Shown piece after piece: positions 1 through 9,543 of a DNA stretch of 64,000 bases (position 1 is the stretch's first letter; each line of letters begins with the position of its first letter). The position numbers were made by a program, and so were the translations under genes. This DNA is from CAUUJV01 sp963545565 (GTDB taxonomy: Bacteria > Actinomycetota > Actinomycetes > Actinomycetales > Bifidobacteriaceae). The stretch spans positions 8,239 through 72,238 of the forward strand of contig CAUUJV010000009.1 of assembly GCA_963545565.1 (NCBI GenBank). The letters are read 5' to 3'. The notes under the pieces are model-generated. The model was not told the DNA's origin, ran no database searches, and saw only the letters and a program-made list of their open reading frames with translations.

Positions 1-706
1 ACGGATATGTGCCATGATCAACGTCAAGCATAGTTGCCTGACCGCCTTCGAAGAGCACATTCTTACCTTCATCAAGTGCGGCGTTCAGAATCTGCTGAGT
101 ATTTGCAACATATGGGCGCAAGCGCTGGCCAAGCTCAAAAAGCTCATTTGTTACTTCATCAACGTCGATTGCACGGCGATTATAAAGTTTCACAAGCATC
201 TGATTCTTCTGATGCAGTGAAGCCTCAACCTTGTCTCGCAAATGCTGCTTGTTAAATAAGTCATGCACACGAATGCCTACGCGGTTAATCTTGTCTGCAT
301 AAGCGGGACCAATTCCTCTACCAGTCGTGCCGATTTTATGCTTACCCAAGAAGCGTTCCGTCACTTTGTCAAGCACACGATGATATGGCGCAATAATATG
401 CGCAGATTCGCTCACCAGCAGACGAGAGCAGTCAACTCCGCGAGATTCCAATCCTTCAATTTCTTCGAAAAGAACTTCAGGATCAACCACAACGCCGTTG
501 CCAATAACAGGGGTAGTATTTTCATTCAAAATTCCAGAAGGCAACAAGTGCAATGCGTAGGATTCATCTCCCACAACCACAGTATGCCCAGCATTATTTC
601 CGCCGTTAAAGCGTGCAACATAATCAACCTTATGCCCGATTAAATCAGTTGCTTTACCCTTACCTTCGTCACCCCATTGAGCTCCAATAAGAATAATTCC
701 TGGCAT
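1..706 (-). CDS. purA: Adenylosuccinate synthetase, 3' end beyond window
   Basis: Catalyses GTP-dependent ligation of IMP and aspartate to adenylosuccinate, the first committed step to AMP in the cytosol. The N-terminus reads MPGIILIGAQWGDEGKGKAT, which holds the family P-loop (GDEGKGK). It is followed by the NGGNNAGHT substrate loop and the IGTTGRGIGP motif. About 235 of the usual roughly 430 residues are visible, and the gene runs off the left edge. The ATG at 706 is preceded by a good GGAGGTG ribosome binding site. There are no in-frame stops, so it appears intact as far as it can be seen. Confidence 0.96.
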   Translation of the reverse strand, partial: MPGIILIGAQWGDEGKGKATDLIGHKVDYVARFNGGNNAGHTVVVGDESYALHLLPSGILNENTTPVIGNGVVVDPEVLFEEIEGLESRGVDCSRLLVSESAHIIAPYHRVLDKVTERFLGKHKIGTTGRGIGPAYADKINRVGIRVHDLFNKQHLRDKVEASLHQKNQMLVKLYNRRAIDVDEVTNELFELGQRLRPYVANTQQILNAALDEGKNVLFEGGQATMLDVDHGTYP

Positions 707-769
707 AGTGCACCTCCACGCTTGGATACGGATACGAGGTTACTCTGACGACTAAACAGAAGACTCAGA

Positions 770-795
770 GAAGAACGCATCTGCGACTAATGCGT
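770..795 (-). terminator. Probable intrinsic terminator of fba
   Basis: On the minus strand ACGCAT (795-790) pairs with ATGCGT (780-775) across a 9-base loop and is followed by a T-rich stretch (TTCTTCT). It lies about 35 bases after the fba stop. A perfect 12-base palindrome, CTCACTAGTGAG, sits just upstream near 815-826. The 6-bp stem is short, so this is a moderate call. Confidence 0.45.
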
Positions 796-827
796 ATTTG
801 CTAATGCACATTGCTCACTAGTGAGAA

Positions 828-1886
828 CTATTTAAGAGCTTTACCAGCAGAGCCAAGTTCCACGCATGCTTCCACAACGCGCTTTGCCATGTTATTTTCA
901 GCAGCGCGCCCCCATGAGCGTGGATCGTAATCTGATTTATCGCCCACTTCACCGTCTACCTTGAGCACTTTGTTGTAATTAGTGAACATATGATCTGCCA
1001 CCGCGCGCGTAAAAGCATATTGGGTGTCAGTGTCAATATTCATTTTGACAACGCCATGAGAAACCGCTCGGGCAATCTCATCTGCTGAGGAACCAGAGCC
1101 TCCGTGGAATACCAAATAGAACGGCTTATCTGCTGGAGTTCCGGGAAGTGTTGCGAATTCACCCGCTTCAACCGCTCTAGCTACTCCATGCTGAATATCA
1201 CCAAGCAAATCAGGGCGAAGCTGCACAATACCTGGCTTATACGACCCATGAACATTACCAAAAGTGAATGCTGCCATATAGCGGCCATTTTCACCTAGGC
1301 CAAGCCGCCGAGCAACTTTCAAAGCATCCTGCGGTGTGGAGTAGAGCTTTTCGTTAATATCCGCACGATGCCCGTCTTCTTCACCGCCCACAGTACCAAT
1401 TTCAATCTCAAGAATAGTGTGAGCTTTATCAGATTTTTCAAGGAGTTCCTGAGCAATATCAAGATTCTCGTCAAGAGAAACCGTGGAACCATCCCACATA
1501 TGAGATTGGAATATAGGCTCGTAGCCATGTGCAACTTGTTCTGCTTCCATGTCAAGCAGAGGGCGAACCCAATCGTCTAGATACTGTTTCGCACAATGAT
1601 CTGTGTGCAAGGCCACCGTGATATTTGGATACTGTTTAGCTACTTCATGTGCAAAAGCCGCAAATGCAAGTGAACCCGTAACGCGATTCATTACGCGTTG
1701 CCCTGAGAGATATGCTGATCCACCCACAGAAATCTGGATAATCCCATCGGACTCTACCTCAGCCAAACCCTGTAAAGCAGCGTTGAGAGTCTGTGTGCTT
1801 GTTACATTGATTGCAGGAAATGCATAACCGCCCTTGCGAGCAGAATCAAGCATATGGGCATATTTTTCAGAAGTAGCAATCGTCAT
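828..1886 (-). CDS. fba: Class II fructose-bisphosphate aldolase
   Basis: Zinc-dependent cytosolic aldolase that interconverts fructose 1,6-bisphosphate with glyceraldehyde 3-phosphate and dihydroxyacetone phosphate. In bifidobacteria it works mainly in gluconeogenesis and the lower part of sugar metabolism. The 352-residue protein starts MTIATSEKYAHMLDSARKGG. It carries the zinc-binding HTDHC motif, the phosphate-binding HGGSGS loop and the NIDTDTQYAFT C-terminal segment of class II enzymes. An in-frame start at 1952 would add 22 residues that do not resemble the family, so the ATG at 1886 is preferred although its ribosome binding site is weak. Confidence 0.95.
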   Translation of the reverse strand: MTIATSEKYAHMLDSARKGGYAFPAINVTSTQTLNAALQGLAEVESDGIIQISVGGSAYLSGQRVMNRVTGSLAFAAFAHEVAKQYPNITVALHTDHCAKQYLDDWVRPLLDMEAEQVAHGYEPIFQSHMWDGSTVSLDENLDIAQELLEKSDKAHTILEIEIGTVGGEEDGHRADINEKLYSTPQDALKVARRLGLGENGRYMAAFTFGNVHGSYKPGIVQLRPDLLGDIQHGVARAVEAGEFATLPGTPADKPFYLVFHGGSGSSADEIARAVSHGVVKMNIDTDTQYAFTRAVADHMFTNYNKVLKVDGEVGDKSDYDPRSWGRAAENNMAKRVVEACVELGSAGKALK

Positions 1887-1959
1887 ATTTTCATTATGGC
1901 TGCACCATAGCCCAATACACACTATTTTTAGCGACTTTGTGAGCGAAAACACAGATAAA

Positions 1960-1996
1960 CAAATGCTCTGGAAACTTGCGATAAGCCCAGAGCATT
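1960..1996 (-). terminator. Hairpin ending the amino acid ABC operon
   Basis: A perfect 10-bp inverted repeat (AATGCTCTGG at 1962-1971 and CCAGAGCATT at 1987-1996) has a 15-base loop. On the minus strand it is followed by the moderately T-rich TTGTTTA. It sits 44 bases downstream of the binding-protein gene, which suits operon termination. Confidence 0.6.
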
Positions 1997-2039
1997 CTGC
2001 CTACAAAACCGGAATTACTAATCAAAACTACCGGATTAC

Positions 2040-2939
2040 TTAAACTTCCCCACCTTCAACAACGATGTCATCCGCATCTACGTCAGTGCCATAGACGGAT
2101 TTTAGTGTTGCGTTGTAGTCCTTATGGAAGAAGTTCTGCTTGCCCAACTTGACAATCTCTTTGTTAATCCACTTGAGAAGAGCAGTATTGCCTTTCTGCA
2201 CTGCTGGAGCAATAGTGCTGATATCGCCTAGGCTCTTGATGCCCACAGTGTAGCCCTTATTGGACTTTGCCCATGCCATCACCTCAGTATTATCTGTGGA
2301 GAATGCGTCACCGCGACCATCAAGCAAAGCATTATATGCATCTGCATACTGGTCATATTTTTGAAGCGTGATATTTGGATAATTATCTTCGAAGTACGTT
2401 TCTGCAGTGGTTCCCTTTGCAACGATGAGAGTCTTACCCTCAAGCTGTGAGACATCGGCAATCTTTGCATTTGTTGGTGAAACAACACCTAAGGAGACCT
2501 TCATATACGGCTTTGCAAAGTCTACCTTCTGCGCACGCTCGGTTGTTACCGTAAAGTTTGCCAAGGTGATATCAACCTTGTTGGAAGTCAAAACGTCTAC
2601 ACGAGCAGCTGGATCAACGGACGTAAACTCAACCTTAACGCCCATATCTTTTGCCAAGCGCTTCGCAAAGTAAACATCGTATCCTTGGTAATCGCCATTC
2701 TTATCAACATAACCAAATGGAGCTTTATCTGAGAAAACAGCAACTTTAAGTTTTCCAGATTTTTTAATTTGCGCGATAGTACGAGCGGTGCCAGCGCTGC
2801 TTGAAGAATCTGAGCTATCTGAGCTTGCTTCGCTTGGCGTTCCACTCACACTGCATGCAGCCATAGAAATCGCCATGACAAATGCTGCTCCTGTAGCTAA
2901 AGTATTTCTGATAATCGTTGAAATATTACGCTTTTTCAT
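2040..2939 (-). CDS. Polar amino acid ABC transporter, substrate-binding lipoprotein
   Basis: Extracellular solute-binding protein of family 3 (PAAT type), 299 residues. The N-terminus is a lipoprotein signal: basic KKR, a hydrophobic stretch and a lipobox ending in Cys near residue 29 (SMAAC), so it should be lipid-anchored. A Ser-rich linker follows, then the family core KLKVAVFSDKAPFGYVD and the TVTTERAQKVDFAKPY segment. It is the last gene of the transporter operon, 120 bases after the ATPase gene. The substrate cannot be read from sequence. Glutamate/aspartate-type or cystine-type amino acids are the usual choices. Confidence 0.9.
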   Translation of the reverse strand: MKKRNISTIIRNTLATGAAFVMAISMAACSVSGTPSEASSDSSDSSSSAGTARTIAQIKKSGKLKVAVFSDKAPFGYVDKNGDYQGYDVYFAKRLAKDMGVKVEFTSVDPAARVDVLTSNKVDITLANFTVTTERAQKVDFAKPYMKVSLGVVSPTNAKIADVSQLEGKTLIVAKGTTAETYFEDNYPNITLQKYDQYADAYNALLDGRGDAFSTDNTEVMAWAKSNKGYTVGIKSLGDISTIAPAVQKGNTALLKWINKEIVKLGKQNFFHKDYNATLKSVYGTDVDADDIVVEGGEV

Positions 2940-3059
2940 GTAATACCTCTCTACCTTTTCTATCTTTCCTTCTCAATAAAAATTTCTCAATGAAGCTTCT
3001 CAATAAAAACTTGATAAAGATCTCACATAGATAAATATTGCGACCTTAAGTAGCCGTTT

Positions 3060-3896
3060 TTATTCATGATGCGGGCGTGAATACTCAAAAGTATTTAAGA
3101 ATTGCTGAGCTCGATCTGTTCGAGGATGAGTAAAGAAAGCATTAGAATCATCAGACTCTTCAACAATGCTTCCGCCTTCTAGCAGGATAATTTTGTCTGC
3201 CACTGCACGAGCAAACTGCATTTCGTGAGTCACAATAAGCATGGTTTGCCCTTGTTCAGCAAGCTCAAGCATTACATCAAGTACTTCTCGAACCATTTCC
3301 GGGTCAAGCGCTGCAGTGATCTCATCGAAGAGAAGAATCTCAGGGTGCAAAATTAAAGCTCGGCAAATCGCAACGCGCTGCCGCTGCCCACCCGAAAGCT
3401 CATGCGGCCATGAATCTGCACGATCTGCAAGACCTACACGCTCAAGCAGAGCCCTCGCTTCCTTCTCTACTTCATCTTTTTGACGCTTCTGCACTAACAA
3501 GGGCGACATCGTGATGTTGCCCAAGACCGTCTTGTTGGGAAATAGGTCATAACTTTGAAACACCATTCCAATACGGGTTCGCAATTCACTAGAGCGCTGC
3601 GAACGGCCACTTTTCTGATTACCAGGATGCCCAGTCTCGATTACTTGACCATCTATGGAAATAGTTCCACCCTGAATTGGCTCAAGACCAGCGATAGCAC
3701 GTAAAAGTGTGGATTTTCCAGACCCAGAAGGGCCTACTACAACGAGCACTTTGCCCTGCGAAACTTTAAAAGAAATATCATTAAGCACCGGAGAATCAGC
3801 ATTTTCATACTGCTTAACGAGATGAGAAACCTCGAAATCAACACCCGCTTTGTTTAGACTTAGAGCGTCTGCAGTTTTTGTAGTCAGATCAGTCAT
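3060..3896 (-). CDS. Polar amino acid ABC transporter, ATP-binding protein
   Basis: Cytoplasmic ATPase of the neighbouring importer (GlnQ/HisP-like), 278 residues. It has a Walker A loop (GPSGSGKST), a Q-loop (MVFQSYDLFP), the signature LSGGQRQRVAICRAL, a Walker B (ILLFDEITAALDP) and the switch His (VTHEMQFA). The start is the ATG at 3896 (MTDLTTKTAD), preceded by GAGGTGG and overlapping the end of the upstream permease gene by 8 bases, which implies translational coupling. Walker B has Ile where many homologues have Pro before the Thr/Ala-Ala-Leu-Asp, which is tolerated. Confidence 0.93.
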   Translation of the reverse strand: MTDLTTKTADALSLNKAGVDFEVSHLVKQYENADSPVLNDISFKVSQGKVLVVVGPSGSGKSTLLRAIAGLEPIQGGTISIDGQVIETGHPGNQKSGRSQRSSELRTRIGMVFQSYDLFPNKTVLGNITMSPLLVQKRQKDEVEKEARALLERVGLADRADSWPHELSGGQRQRVAICRALILHPEILLFDEITAALDPEMVREVLDVMLELAEQGQTMLIVTHEMQFARAVADKIILLEGGSIVEESDDSNAFFTHPRTDRAQQFLNTFEYSRPHHE

Positions 3897-4563
3897 GTGA
3901 CCACCTCTTTTCAAGACGGCGAGCCACAATCGACAATGGCCAGCACACAAAGAAATACATAAGGAAAATAACGCCATAGATCCACAGCGTTCCTGTTGGA
4001 TAGTTAAATCGGTTGGCGTCAATAATCTGCTGGCCAACCTTAATGACTTCAACCACACCGAGGAGCACAGCAAGAGACGTTGTCTTTACGATGCGCGTTG
4101 CAAGATTTACCGAGCCCGGAAGAAGACGACGAATAGCTTGCGGCAGAATAATGCGACCAAAAGTCTGGGAAGGTGAAAAGCCAAGAACATAAGCAGATTC
4201 ATACTGCGACTGCGAAATAGACTCAATAGCACCTCGTACCAGGTCGCCAAGCTCAGCTCCACCCCACAGCACGAAGACAAGAATGCACGCAGCCTCAGCG
4301 TTCAAATTGATATTCCATGCACGTGAAAGACCATAAAAAGCTATAAACAGCAAAGCAAGCTGAGGCATAATGCGAATAAAATCCAAATATATACGCATAA
4401 TCACGCGCACTACTCGATTCTTCAACGTCATAAGCCATCCCACAAGCAAACCAACAGGAATGCTTAAGCCCACAGAAAGGGCTGCAATCCACACAGTAGT
4501 CCACAAGCCCTGCAACAAGCGCAAGAAAACACCAGGCTCAAAAAGAAGGTTAACGCCGCTCAT
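3889..4563 (-). CDS. Polar amino acid ABC transporter, permease 2
   Basis: Integral membrane permease of the HisMQ/GlnP family, 224 residues with about five predicted membrane segments. The cytoplasmic coupling loop holds YESAYVLGFSPSQTFGRIILPQA. This matches the EAA motif that docks onto the ATPase. The start MSGVNLLFEP at 4563 is supported by AAGGAAG upstream and by a 14-base overlap with the first permease gene. It presumably forms a heterodimer with the preceding permease. Confidence 0.9.
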   Translation of the reverse strand: MSGVNLLFEPGVFLRLLQGLWTTVWIAALSVGLSIPVGLLVGWLMTLKNRVVRVIMRIYLDFIRIMPQLALLFIAFYGLSRAWNINLNAEAACILVFVLWGGAELGDLVRGAIESISQSQYESAYVLGFSPSQTFGRIILPQAIRRLLPGSVNLATRIVKTTSLAVLLGVVEVIKVGQQIIDANRFNYPTGTLWIYGVIFLMYFFVCWPLSIVARRLEKRWSHD

Positions 4564-5206
4564 AATCGAACTTCCTTTCAAGCCATGTTCCAAACAAGGA
4601 AATAGGAAGCAAAATAATCAAATATGTAATTATGAGCAAGAACAGCGATTCATACGTGTTGTACTGCGTGCCCATAAGGTCTTTGGTCATGTACATAACG
4701 TCTGCGAGCGCAATGGCAGAGACGACAGATGACTCTTTCACCAGGAAAATAACATTTGCTACAACGCCTGGAATTGATGTGCTGACTGCTTGAGGCACGA
4801 TAATTCGTGACAGCGTTTGCCACCTGTTAAAGCCAAGTACATATGCGGATTCGCGCTGCACATTCGGTACGCTCTCGAAACCGGCGCGTATGGATTCTGC
4901 CATATATGCCCCACCGAGGAATCCAAGACCAACAATTGCACACATCTGTGCTGACAGCACCACTCCAAGCTTGGGCAGGCCAAAATACAAGAAGTAAAGC
5001 TGCACGAGAAGCGGCGTGTTACGACTCAGCTCAACGTAGAACCGCACAATCTGATACGCCACGGGAATACGAGAAATTTCAATACTGGCACACAGAACTC
5101 CTACTGCGATTGCAAGAATGATGCCGAAGAACGAAATATTAAGCGTCATCAAACCGCCATTAACAAAATATGGTGCATATCTGGCTACAAATAACCAATC
5201 AAACAT
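4550..5206 (-). CDS. Polar amino acid ABC transporter, permease 1
   Basis: First gene of the operon, a 218-residue HisMQ-family permease. It shows the ELSRNTPLLVQLYFLYFGLP segment and the EAA loop (RESAYVLGFNRWQTLSRIIV) typical of polar amino acid importers. The start at 5206 (MFDWLFVARY) has a strong AAGGAGG ribosome binding site; an in-frame upstream start at 5272 lacks one. The tRNA-Gly gene lies about 120 bases upstream on the same strand, so the operon either has its own promoter there or reads through from the tRNA. Confidence 0.9.
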   Translation of the reverse strand: MFDWLFVARYAPYFVNGGLMTLNISFFGIILAIAVGVLCASIEISRIPVAYQIVRFYVELSRNTPLLVQLYFLYFGLPKLGVVLSAQMCAIVGLGFLGGAYMAESIRAGFESVPNVQRESAYVLGFNRWQTLSRIIVPQAVSTSIPGVVANVIFLVKESSVVSAIALADVMYMTKDLMGTQYNTYESLFLLIITYLIILLPISLFGTWLERKFDYERR

Positions 5207-5327
5207 TGAATTATGCACCTCCTTTGCATGGCGATTTACTTCCTCTAATACTTTAAAAGCCAAGTGTTGCAAAACATGGAAAATCCCGAATTTTGGCTAT
5301 AGGAAAAACTAATAGAACGTAAAAGAG

Positions 5328-5398
5328 AGCGGGCGACGGGAGTCGAACCCGCCTCTGGAGCTTGGGAAGCTCCCATTCTACCGATGAACTACGCCCGC
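5328..5398 (-). tRNA. tRNA-Gly (anticodon CCC)
   Basis: The reverse complement begins GCGGGCG and ends CGCCCGC plus discriminator T, giving a 7-bp acceptor stem. The anticodon arm is GGAGC-TTCCCAA-GCTCC, so the anticodon is CCC, reading GGG. The T-arm has the TTCGACT loop. CCA is not encoded. Total length is 71 bases. Confidence 0.95.
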
Positions 5399-5573
5399 GA
5401 AGACGGTGCTCTCCTACTTGCACAAATGCACAAAAATGCACAGCTCAAGCGCATAACCCAAGTTCACAACCTGAGCGCACAACAAAGCACGACATTCAGT
5501 GTAGCATCCCATCAGTATTGGCGTTTTATGATAGACCGTAGGTTATTCAAAAAACACAAAGGGGTGTTACAAA

Positions 5574-6937
5574 ATGACGACGAATGAGAGCACACACAAA
5601 GAGCTTGCCAGCCCGAAGATTCTATGGCTTTTCGCTGTCGGGCAGCTCGGATGGCCAATTCTTTCAGGAATTATCAGCAATTGGCTTGTTTACTATTATC
5701 AGCCAAGCCAGGATTTACAAGACCGTGGCATGCCTATTTTTATCACCCAAGGTGCCATTGTTCTAGGCTTAACAGTCATTGGTTTGATTACTGCAAGTGG
5801 GCGTTTAATTGACGCATTCCTTGACCCATGGATTGGCGGAAAATCTGATGCTTGCAAACACCCACTTGGCAGACGCATGTCATGCGCTGGGCAGCTATTC
5901 CATTTGGCGTTATCACAACGCTTGTGTTCGTTTCACCAGTGAATCATGAGTCCTTTATCAACAACGTTGTGCTCTTCGTGCTTGTGCTCGCATTCTACTT
6001 CTGTATGACGTGCTATTGCACCCCGTTCAACGCTCTTATCCCAGAGCTCGGCAGCACACAAGAACTGCGCATCAATGTTTCTACCTCAATTTCCACTACA
6101 TTCTTTATTGGTACAGCAGTAGCTTATTTGGTACCAAATATTGCTGGATTGCTACCTCAAAGCCTTGGATACGCCAATAGTTTCCGCATAACTGTGGGAA
6201 TCTTGAGCATTATTGCAATCATCTGCATGCTCGTGCCGACTTTCACCATTGACGAGAAGAAATACGCCAAAATGGAGCCTTCCACAATCGGTGTTTGGGA
6301 AAGCCTTAGCAACACTTTCAAAAATCACGATTTCCAAATTTTCATCAGCTCTGGTGTGCTTTACTGGATTGGCTTGACTATGTTCCAAACAGGTATGCCG
6401 TTCTACATCACGCAACTCATGGGCTTTGACGATTCCATGACTTTTGTGTTCTTCGCAGGCATGACTGTTCTCTCGCTCGCCTTCTACCCCGTGGTGAACA
6501 TTCTGGCAAAGAAGACCGGAAAGAAGCCGCTCGTAGCTTGCGCATTCATGATTTTTGTTGTTGGCTTCCTTTTGACCTCTCAGTCAGGAAAGTTCGGCAT
6601 TCCGGGCATCGTATGGGCTGTAGGCATGATGATTCTCGCTGCTATTCCGATGGCAATTCTTGGTATTCTGCCACAAGCTGTTCTCGCAGATATTGCGCAG
6701 TCTGACTCTATTAAGACTCAGCAGAACCGTGAAGGCATGTTCTACGCTACTCGCACGTTCAGCATGAAACTCGGCCAATCTGTGGCAATGATTCTGTTTA
6801 CTTCTCTGGCACTAGTGGGATCTGCTTCTGATGGGTACCGCATTACCGCAATTGTGGCAGCAGTTCTGTGCCTCGGCGGCGGACTCATCTTCACGCGGTA
6901 CAACGAGAAGAAGGTCATAGCAAGCCTTAGCGAATAG
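5574..6937 (+). pseudogene. GPH-family sugar:cation symporter, frameshifted
   Basis: An MFS transporter of the glycoside-pentoside-hexuronide family in two reading frames. The first (from 5574) begins MTTNESTHKELASPKILWLF and carries the first membrane segments and the loop GRLIDAFLDPWIGGKSD. After GRRM at about 5879 the match continues one frame later, from 5882 (MRWAAIPFGVITTLVFV), to a normal C-terminus at 6937. The geometry implies loss of one base near 5880. There is no long homopolymer there. Unless this is a sequencing error, only about 100 N-terminal residues would be made. The substrate is unknown. The neighbours (tRNA-Gly, htpX) give no hint. Confidence 0.85.
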
Positions 6938-6970
6938 GAAAATAGGCGAATAGCTTGGAAGCGCCCAGTG

Positions 6971-7018
6971 CCTCACCCTGCTCCTCAGAGGAATGCTTCG
7001 AGGAGCAGGCTCGGGCTT
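6971..7018. terminator. Bidirectional terminator between convergent genes
   Basis: A perfect 10-bp stem (CCTGCTCCTC at 6977-6986 and GAGGAGCAGG at 7000-7009) with a 13-base loop lies between the convergent transporter gene and htpX. The sequence GGGCTTATT follows on the plus side. The T-tail is weak but the position is right. Confidence 0.6.
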
Positions 7019-7031
7019 ATTCATCAATTAT

Positions 7032-7991
7032 TTATCGACGGCCGGCCTGACTATAAGGCTCAAATCCAGTACCTTCCATAGGTTGGCCGGCTGCTTGAGC
7101 CGCTTGATTCATTGATGCAGTACCATACATTTCTTCCTGCATATGCATTAGACGAGCTATGCGATCTTCTGTTTTAGGATGGGTTGAAAAGAGTTGGTTG
7201 ATGTCAGCTGCGCGGAAGGGACTTGCAATCATAACGGCAGAGACGTTTTGAGTCGCATTCGTTTTGCGCATCGGCTGGGCTTCAACACCATTCGTAATCT
7301 TGTTCAGGGCAGAAGCTAAAGCTGCTGGGTCTTCAGTGAGTTTGCTTCCATCTTCATCAGCATCATATTCACGAGTACGTGAGATTGCCATCTGAATTAG
7401 CGATGCACCTATTGGAGCCAAAATCATAGCAAGTAAAGCCCCAATTCCACTCCCACGATCTTCACGGTCGCTTCCAACACCGAAATACATCAAGGAATAG
7501 CCCAAATACGTAATTACCATCGACATAGCTGAAGCGATAGAAGACGTCAGAATATCATGGTTATACACATGCATCAACTCATGACCAAGAACACCACGAA
7601 TTTCGCGATTATCGAGCATATTCAAAATGCCTTCAGTGCAGCACACGGCCGCATACTTTTCGTTACGTCCGGTTGCGAAAGCGTTAGGTGATTGCGTTGG
7701 GGCAATATAGATGCGTGGCATTGGTTTGCCAGCCTTTGCGCTTAATTCACGCACAATCGCATAAAGATTTGGCGCCTCCTGCTCAGACACTTCGCGAGCG
7801 TGCATAGAAGCGATGGAAAGCTTATCAGAAAACCAATAGCTGCCTGCTGTCATCGCAACAGCAATGAGCACATAGAAGCCTAAAGTGGACTGACGACTAC
7901 CGGTCAAGAACCAGATGACCATAATCAGAGCCCACATAAGCCCAAACAGCACAACAGTCTTGAGACCATTTGCATGACCGTGAATCTTCAT
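7032..7991 (-). CDS. htpX: HtpX-like membrane zinc metalloprotease
   Basis: M48-family protease embedded in the cytoplasmic membrane that takes part in quality control of damaged membrane proteins. The 319-residue protein has two N-terminal membrane segments (about 12-30 and 36-55), the zinc motif HELMH (His137, Glu138, His141) and a third ligand Glu208 in REYDADEDG. A hydrophobic pair lies around 152-172 and 183-203. Its ATG overlaps the fprA stop by one base (TAATG), so translation is likely coupled, although no functional link between the two is obvious. Confidence 0.93.
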   Translation of the reverse strand: MKIHGHANGLKTVVLFGLMWALIMVIWFLTGSRQSTLGFYVLIAVAMTAGSYWFSDKLSIASMHAREVSEQEAPNLYAIVRELSAKAGKPMPRIYIAPTQSPNAFATGRNEKYAAVCCTEGILNMLDNREIRGVLGHELMHVYNHDILTSSIASAMSMVITYLGYSLMYFGVGSDREDRGSGIGALLAMILAPIGASLIQMAISRTREYDADEDGSKLTEDPAALASALNKITNGVEAQPMRKTNATQNVSAVMIASPFRAADINQLFSTHPKTEDRIARLMHMQEEMYGTASMNQAAQAAGQPMEGTGFEPYSQAGRR

Positions 7992-9439
7992 TACTGGCCA
8001 ATCTTACGCATTAAATCTGCATCAACAACTTTGATATGCTCACGCCCAGCTTTGGCGCCCTCGGCACGCTCATACGCATCCACACGCTTCCATGAAGCAT
8101 AATCAAGCGGTTTAACACCTTTACCTTGCAAATAAGTCAATACGTCTGCAGCATCCGGATTCGTTGCTGTACGACCCTTAACATCAGAAGCAGCCCAATC
8201 GGCGAGAATATTGTCAACAGTTTCGAGCGCATCAGACTTAGTGGAGCCAATGAGCCCAACAGGACCACGTTTTGCCCAACCGGTAGTATAAACACCTGCG
8301 AGCTGCTCACCGCCTTCCTCAAGAGTTGCCGTATAAACGCGGCCATTCTCGTTCATGAGAGTATAGCGAGATTCGTTATAAGGAATTCCAGTCACTTCTG
8401 CTGGCTTGTAGCCGATTGCATGGTAAACAGCTTGAACTGGATACTCATCAAATTCTTCGAGAGAAGTCATAGTGCCATCTGCAGCCGTAGATGTACGCTG
8501 AACACGAATACTAGAAACAGAACCATCTGTACCCTTAATCTCAACCGGATTAGCGTTAAAGTGCAGATAATATTTACGCCGTGCAGGATCACCGTTGAAA
8601 TCAACTCCGCCAGCATCAGCCATGTCCAAAGCCATATCTTTCACAACGAAAAGCTCTTCAACCATCTGGCGAGTGAGTTTGTCAGATCCCGCAACCTCAA
8701 GCGTTTCTTCATCGAGTTCAAAATCTTCTTCATTGACAATAATCTGTACGCCTGGAAGTGCTTCAAGTTCACGCAGCTCCTGCACGGAGAACTTCGCTTG
8801 AGCCACTCCACGGCGAATAAACACATGAACTTCTTGAGCCTTATTTACGCCGATTCCGTCATATACGTTCTGAGGAATATCGGTACCTAACAAATCATCC
8901 GGATATCGAACCAGCAAACGAGAAACGTCCATTGCAACGTTTCCACCGCCAATAACAGCAACACTTTTAGCCTCAAGCAGCCATTCAAGTGGAGCCGATG
9001 GATAACCGTCATACCATTCCACAAAGTGAGCAGCACCGAATACATTCTTAAGATCGTGACCCTCAATACGCAATGGGCGATCATCAACAGCGCCTGTTGC
9101 GAAAATAATCGCATCGTAACGAGAGTGCATTTCATCAAGATCGATATCTTTACCAAATTCAACGTCTGCGATGAGGCGAATCTGGGGATTATTCAAAGTC
9201 TTTTCAAGAGCACCCATAATGAACTTAATAGCAGGGTGGTCAGGGGCTACACCATAACGCACAAGACCGAATGGCACAGGTAGTTTTTCATACAAATCGA
9301 TGGTGGCTTGTGTGCCAATACCAAGCTCTTCTCCACGCTGAGCAAGTTGACGCAGAAGAATATCAGAGGCATACACACCTGCAGGGCCAGCACCCACAAC
9401 AGCTACTCGTAAGGAACGCATTTCATTTGTTTCAGTCAT
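7991..9439 (-). CDS. fprA: Ferredoxin/flavodoxin-NADP+ reductase, FprA type
   Basis: Flavoprotein of the adrenodoxin-reductase-like group that passes electrons between NADPH and ferredoxin, 482 residues. The FAD-binding GAGPAGVYASDILL motif lies near the N-terminus, LPVPFGLVRYGVAPDHP follows, and GGGNVAMDVSRLLVR is the NADP-binding segment. The C-terminal TTGWAKRGPVGLIGSTKSDA is characteristic. The start at 9439 (MTETNEMRSL) is chosen over an upstream start at 9460 because of the GTAGGGG upstream and the family length. It is the first gene of a two-gene operon with htpX. Confidence 0.93.
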   Translation of the reverse strand: MTETNEMRSLRVAVVGAGPAGVYASDILLRQLAQRGEELGIGTQATIDLYEKLPVPFGLVRYGVAPDHPAIKFIMGALEKTLNNPQIRLIADVEFGKDIDLDEMHSRYDAIIFATGAVDDRPLRIEGHDLKNVFGAAHFVEWYDGYPSAPLEWLLEAKSVAVIGGGNVAMDVSRLLVRYPDDLLGTDIPQNVYDGIGVNKAQEVHVFIRRGVAQAKFSVQELRELEALPGVQIIVNEEDFELDEETLEVAGSDKLTRQMVEELFVVKDMALDMADAGGVDFNGDPARRKYYLHFNANPVEIKGTDGSVSSIRVQRTSTAADGTMTSLEEFDEYPVQAVYHAIGYKPAEVTGIPYNESRYTLMNENGRVYTATLEEGGEQLAGVYTTGWAKRGPVGLIGSTKSDALETVDNILADWAASDVKGRTATNPDAADVLTYLQGKGVKPLDYASWKRVDAYERAEGAKAGREHIKVVDADLMRKIGQ

Positions 9440-9455
9440 AACCCCTACCCTATCG

Positions 9456-9499
9456 AACAAAATGAATCCGCGCCATGCTTATGCACAACGCGGACTTCA
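9456..9499 (-). terminator. Intrinsic terminator of the HtrA gene
   Basis: On the minus strand TGAAGTCCGCG (9499-9489) pairs with CGCGGATTCA (9472-9463), with one bulged base, and TTTT follows. It lies between the HtrA stop and the fprA start. Confidence 0.6.
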
Positions 9500-9543
9500 T
9501 TTAACTTTATCTCTTACAATTTCTTACAGAATTGTTTTTTATT

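Noticed and set aside
263..643. 126-codon frame opposite purA
   Set aside because: Antisense shadow of purA, whose reading frame is well conserved on the other strand.
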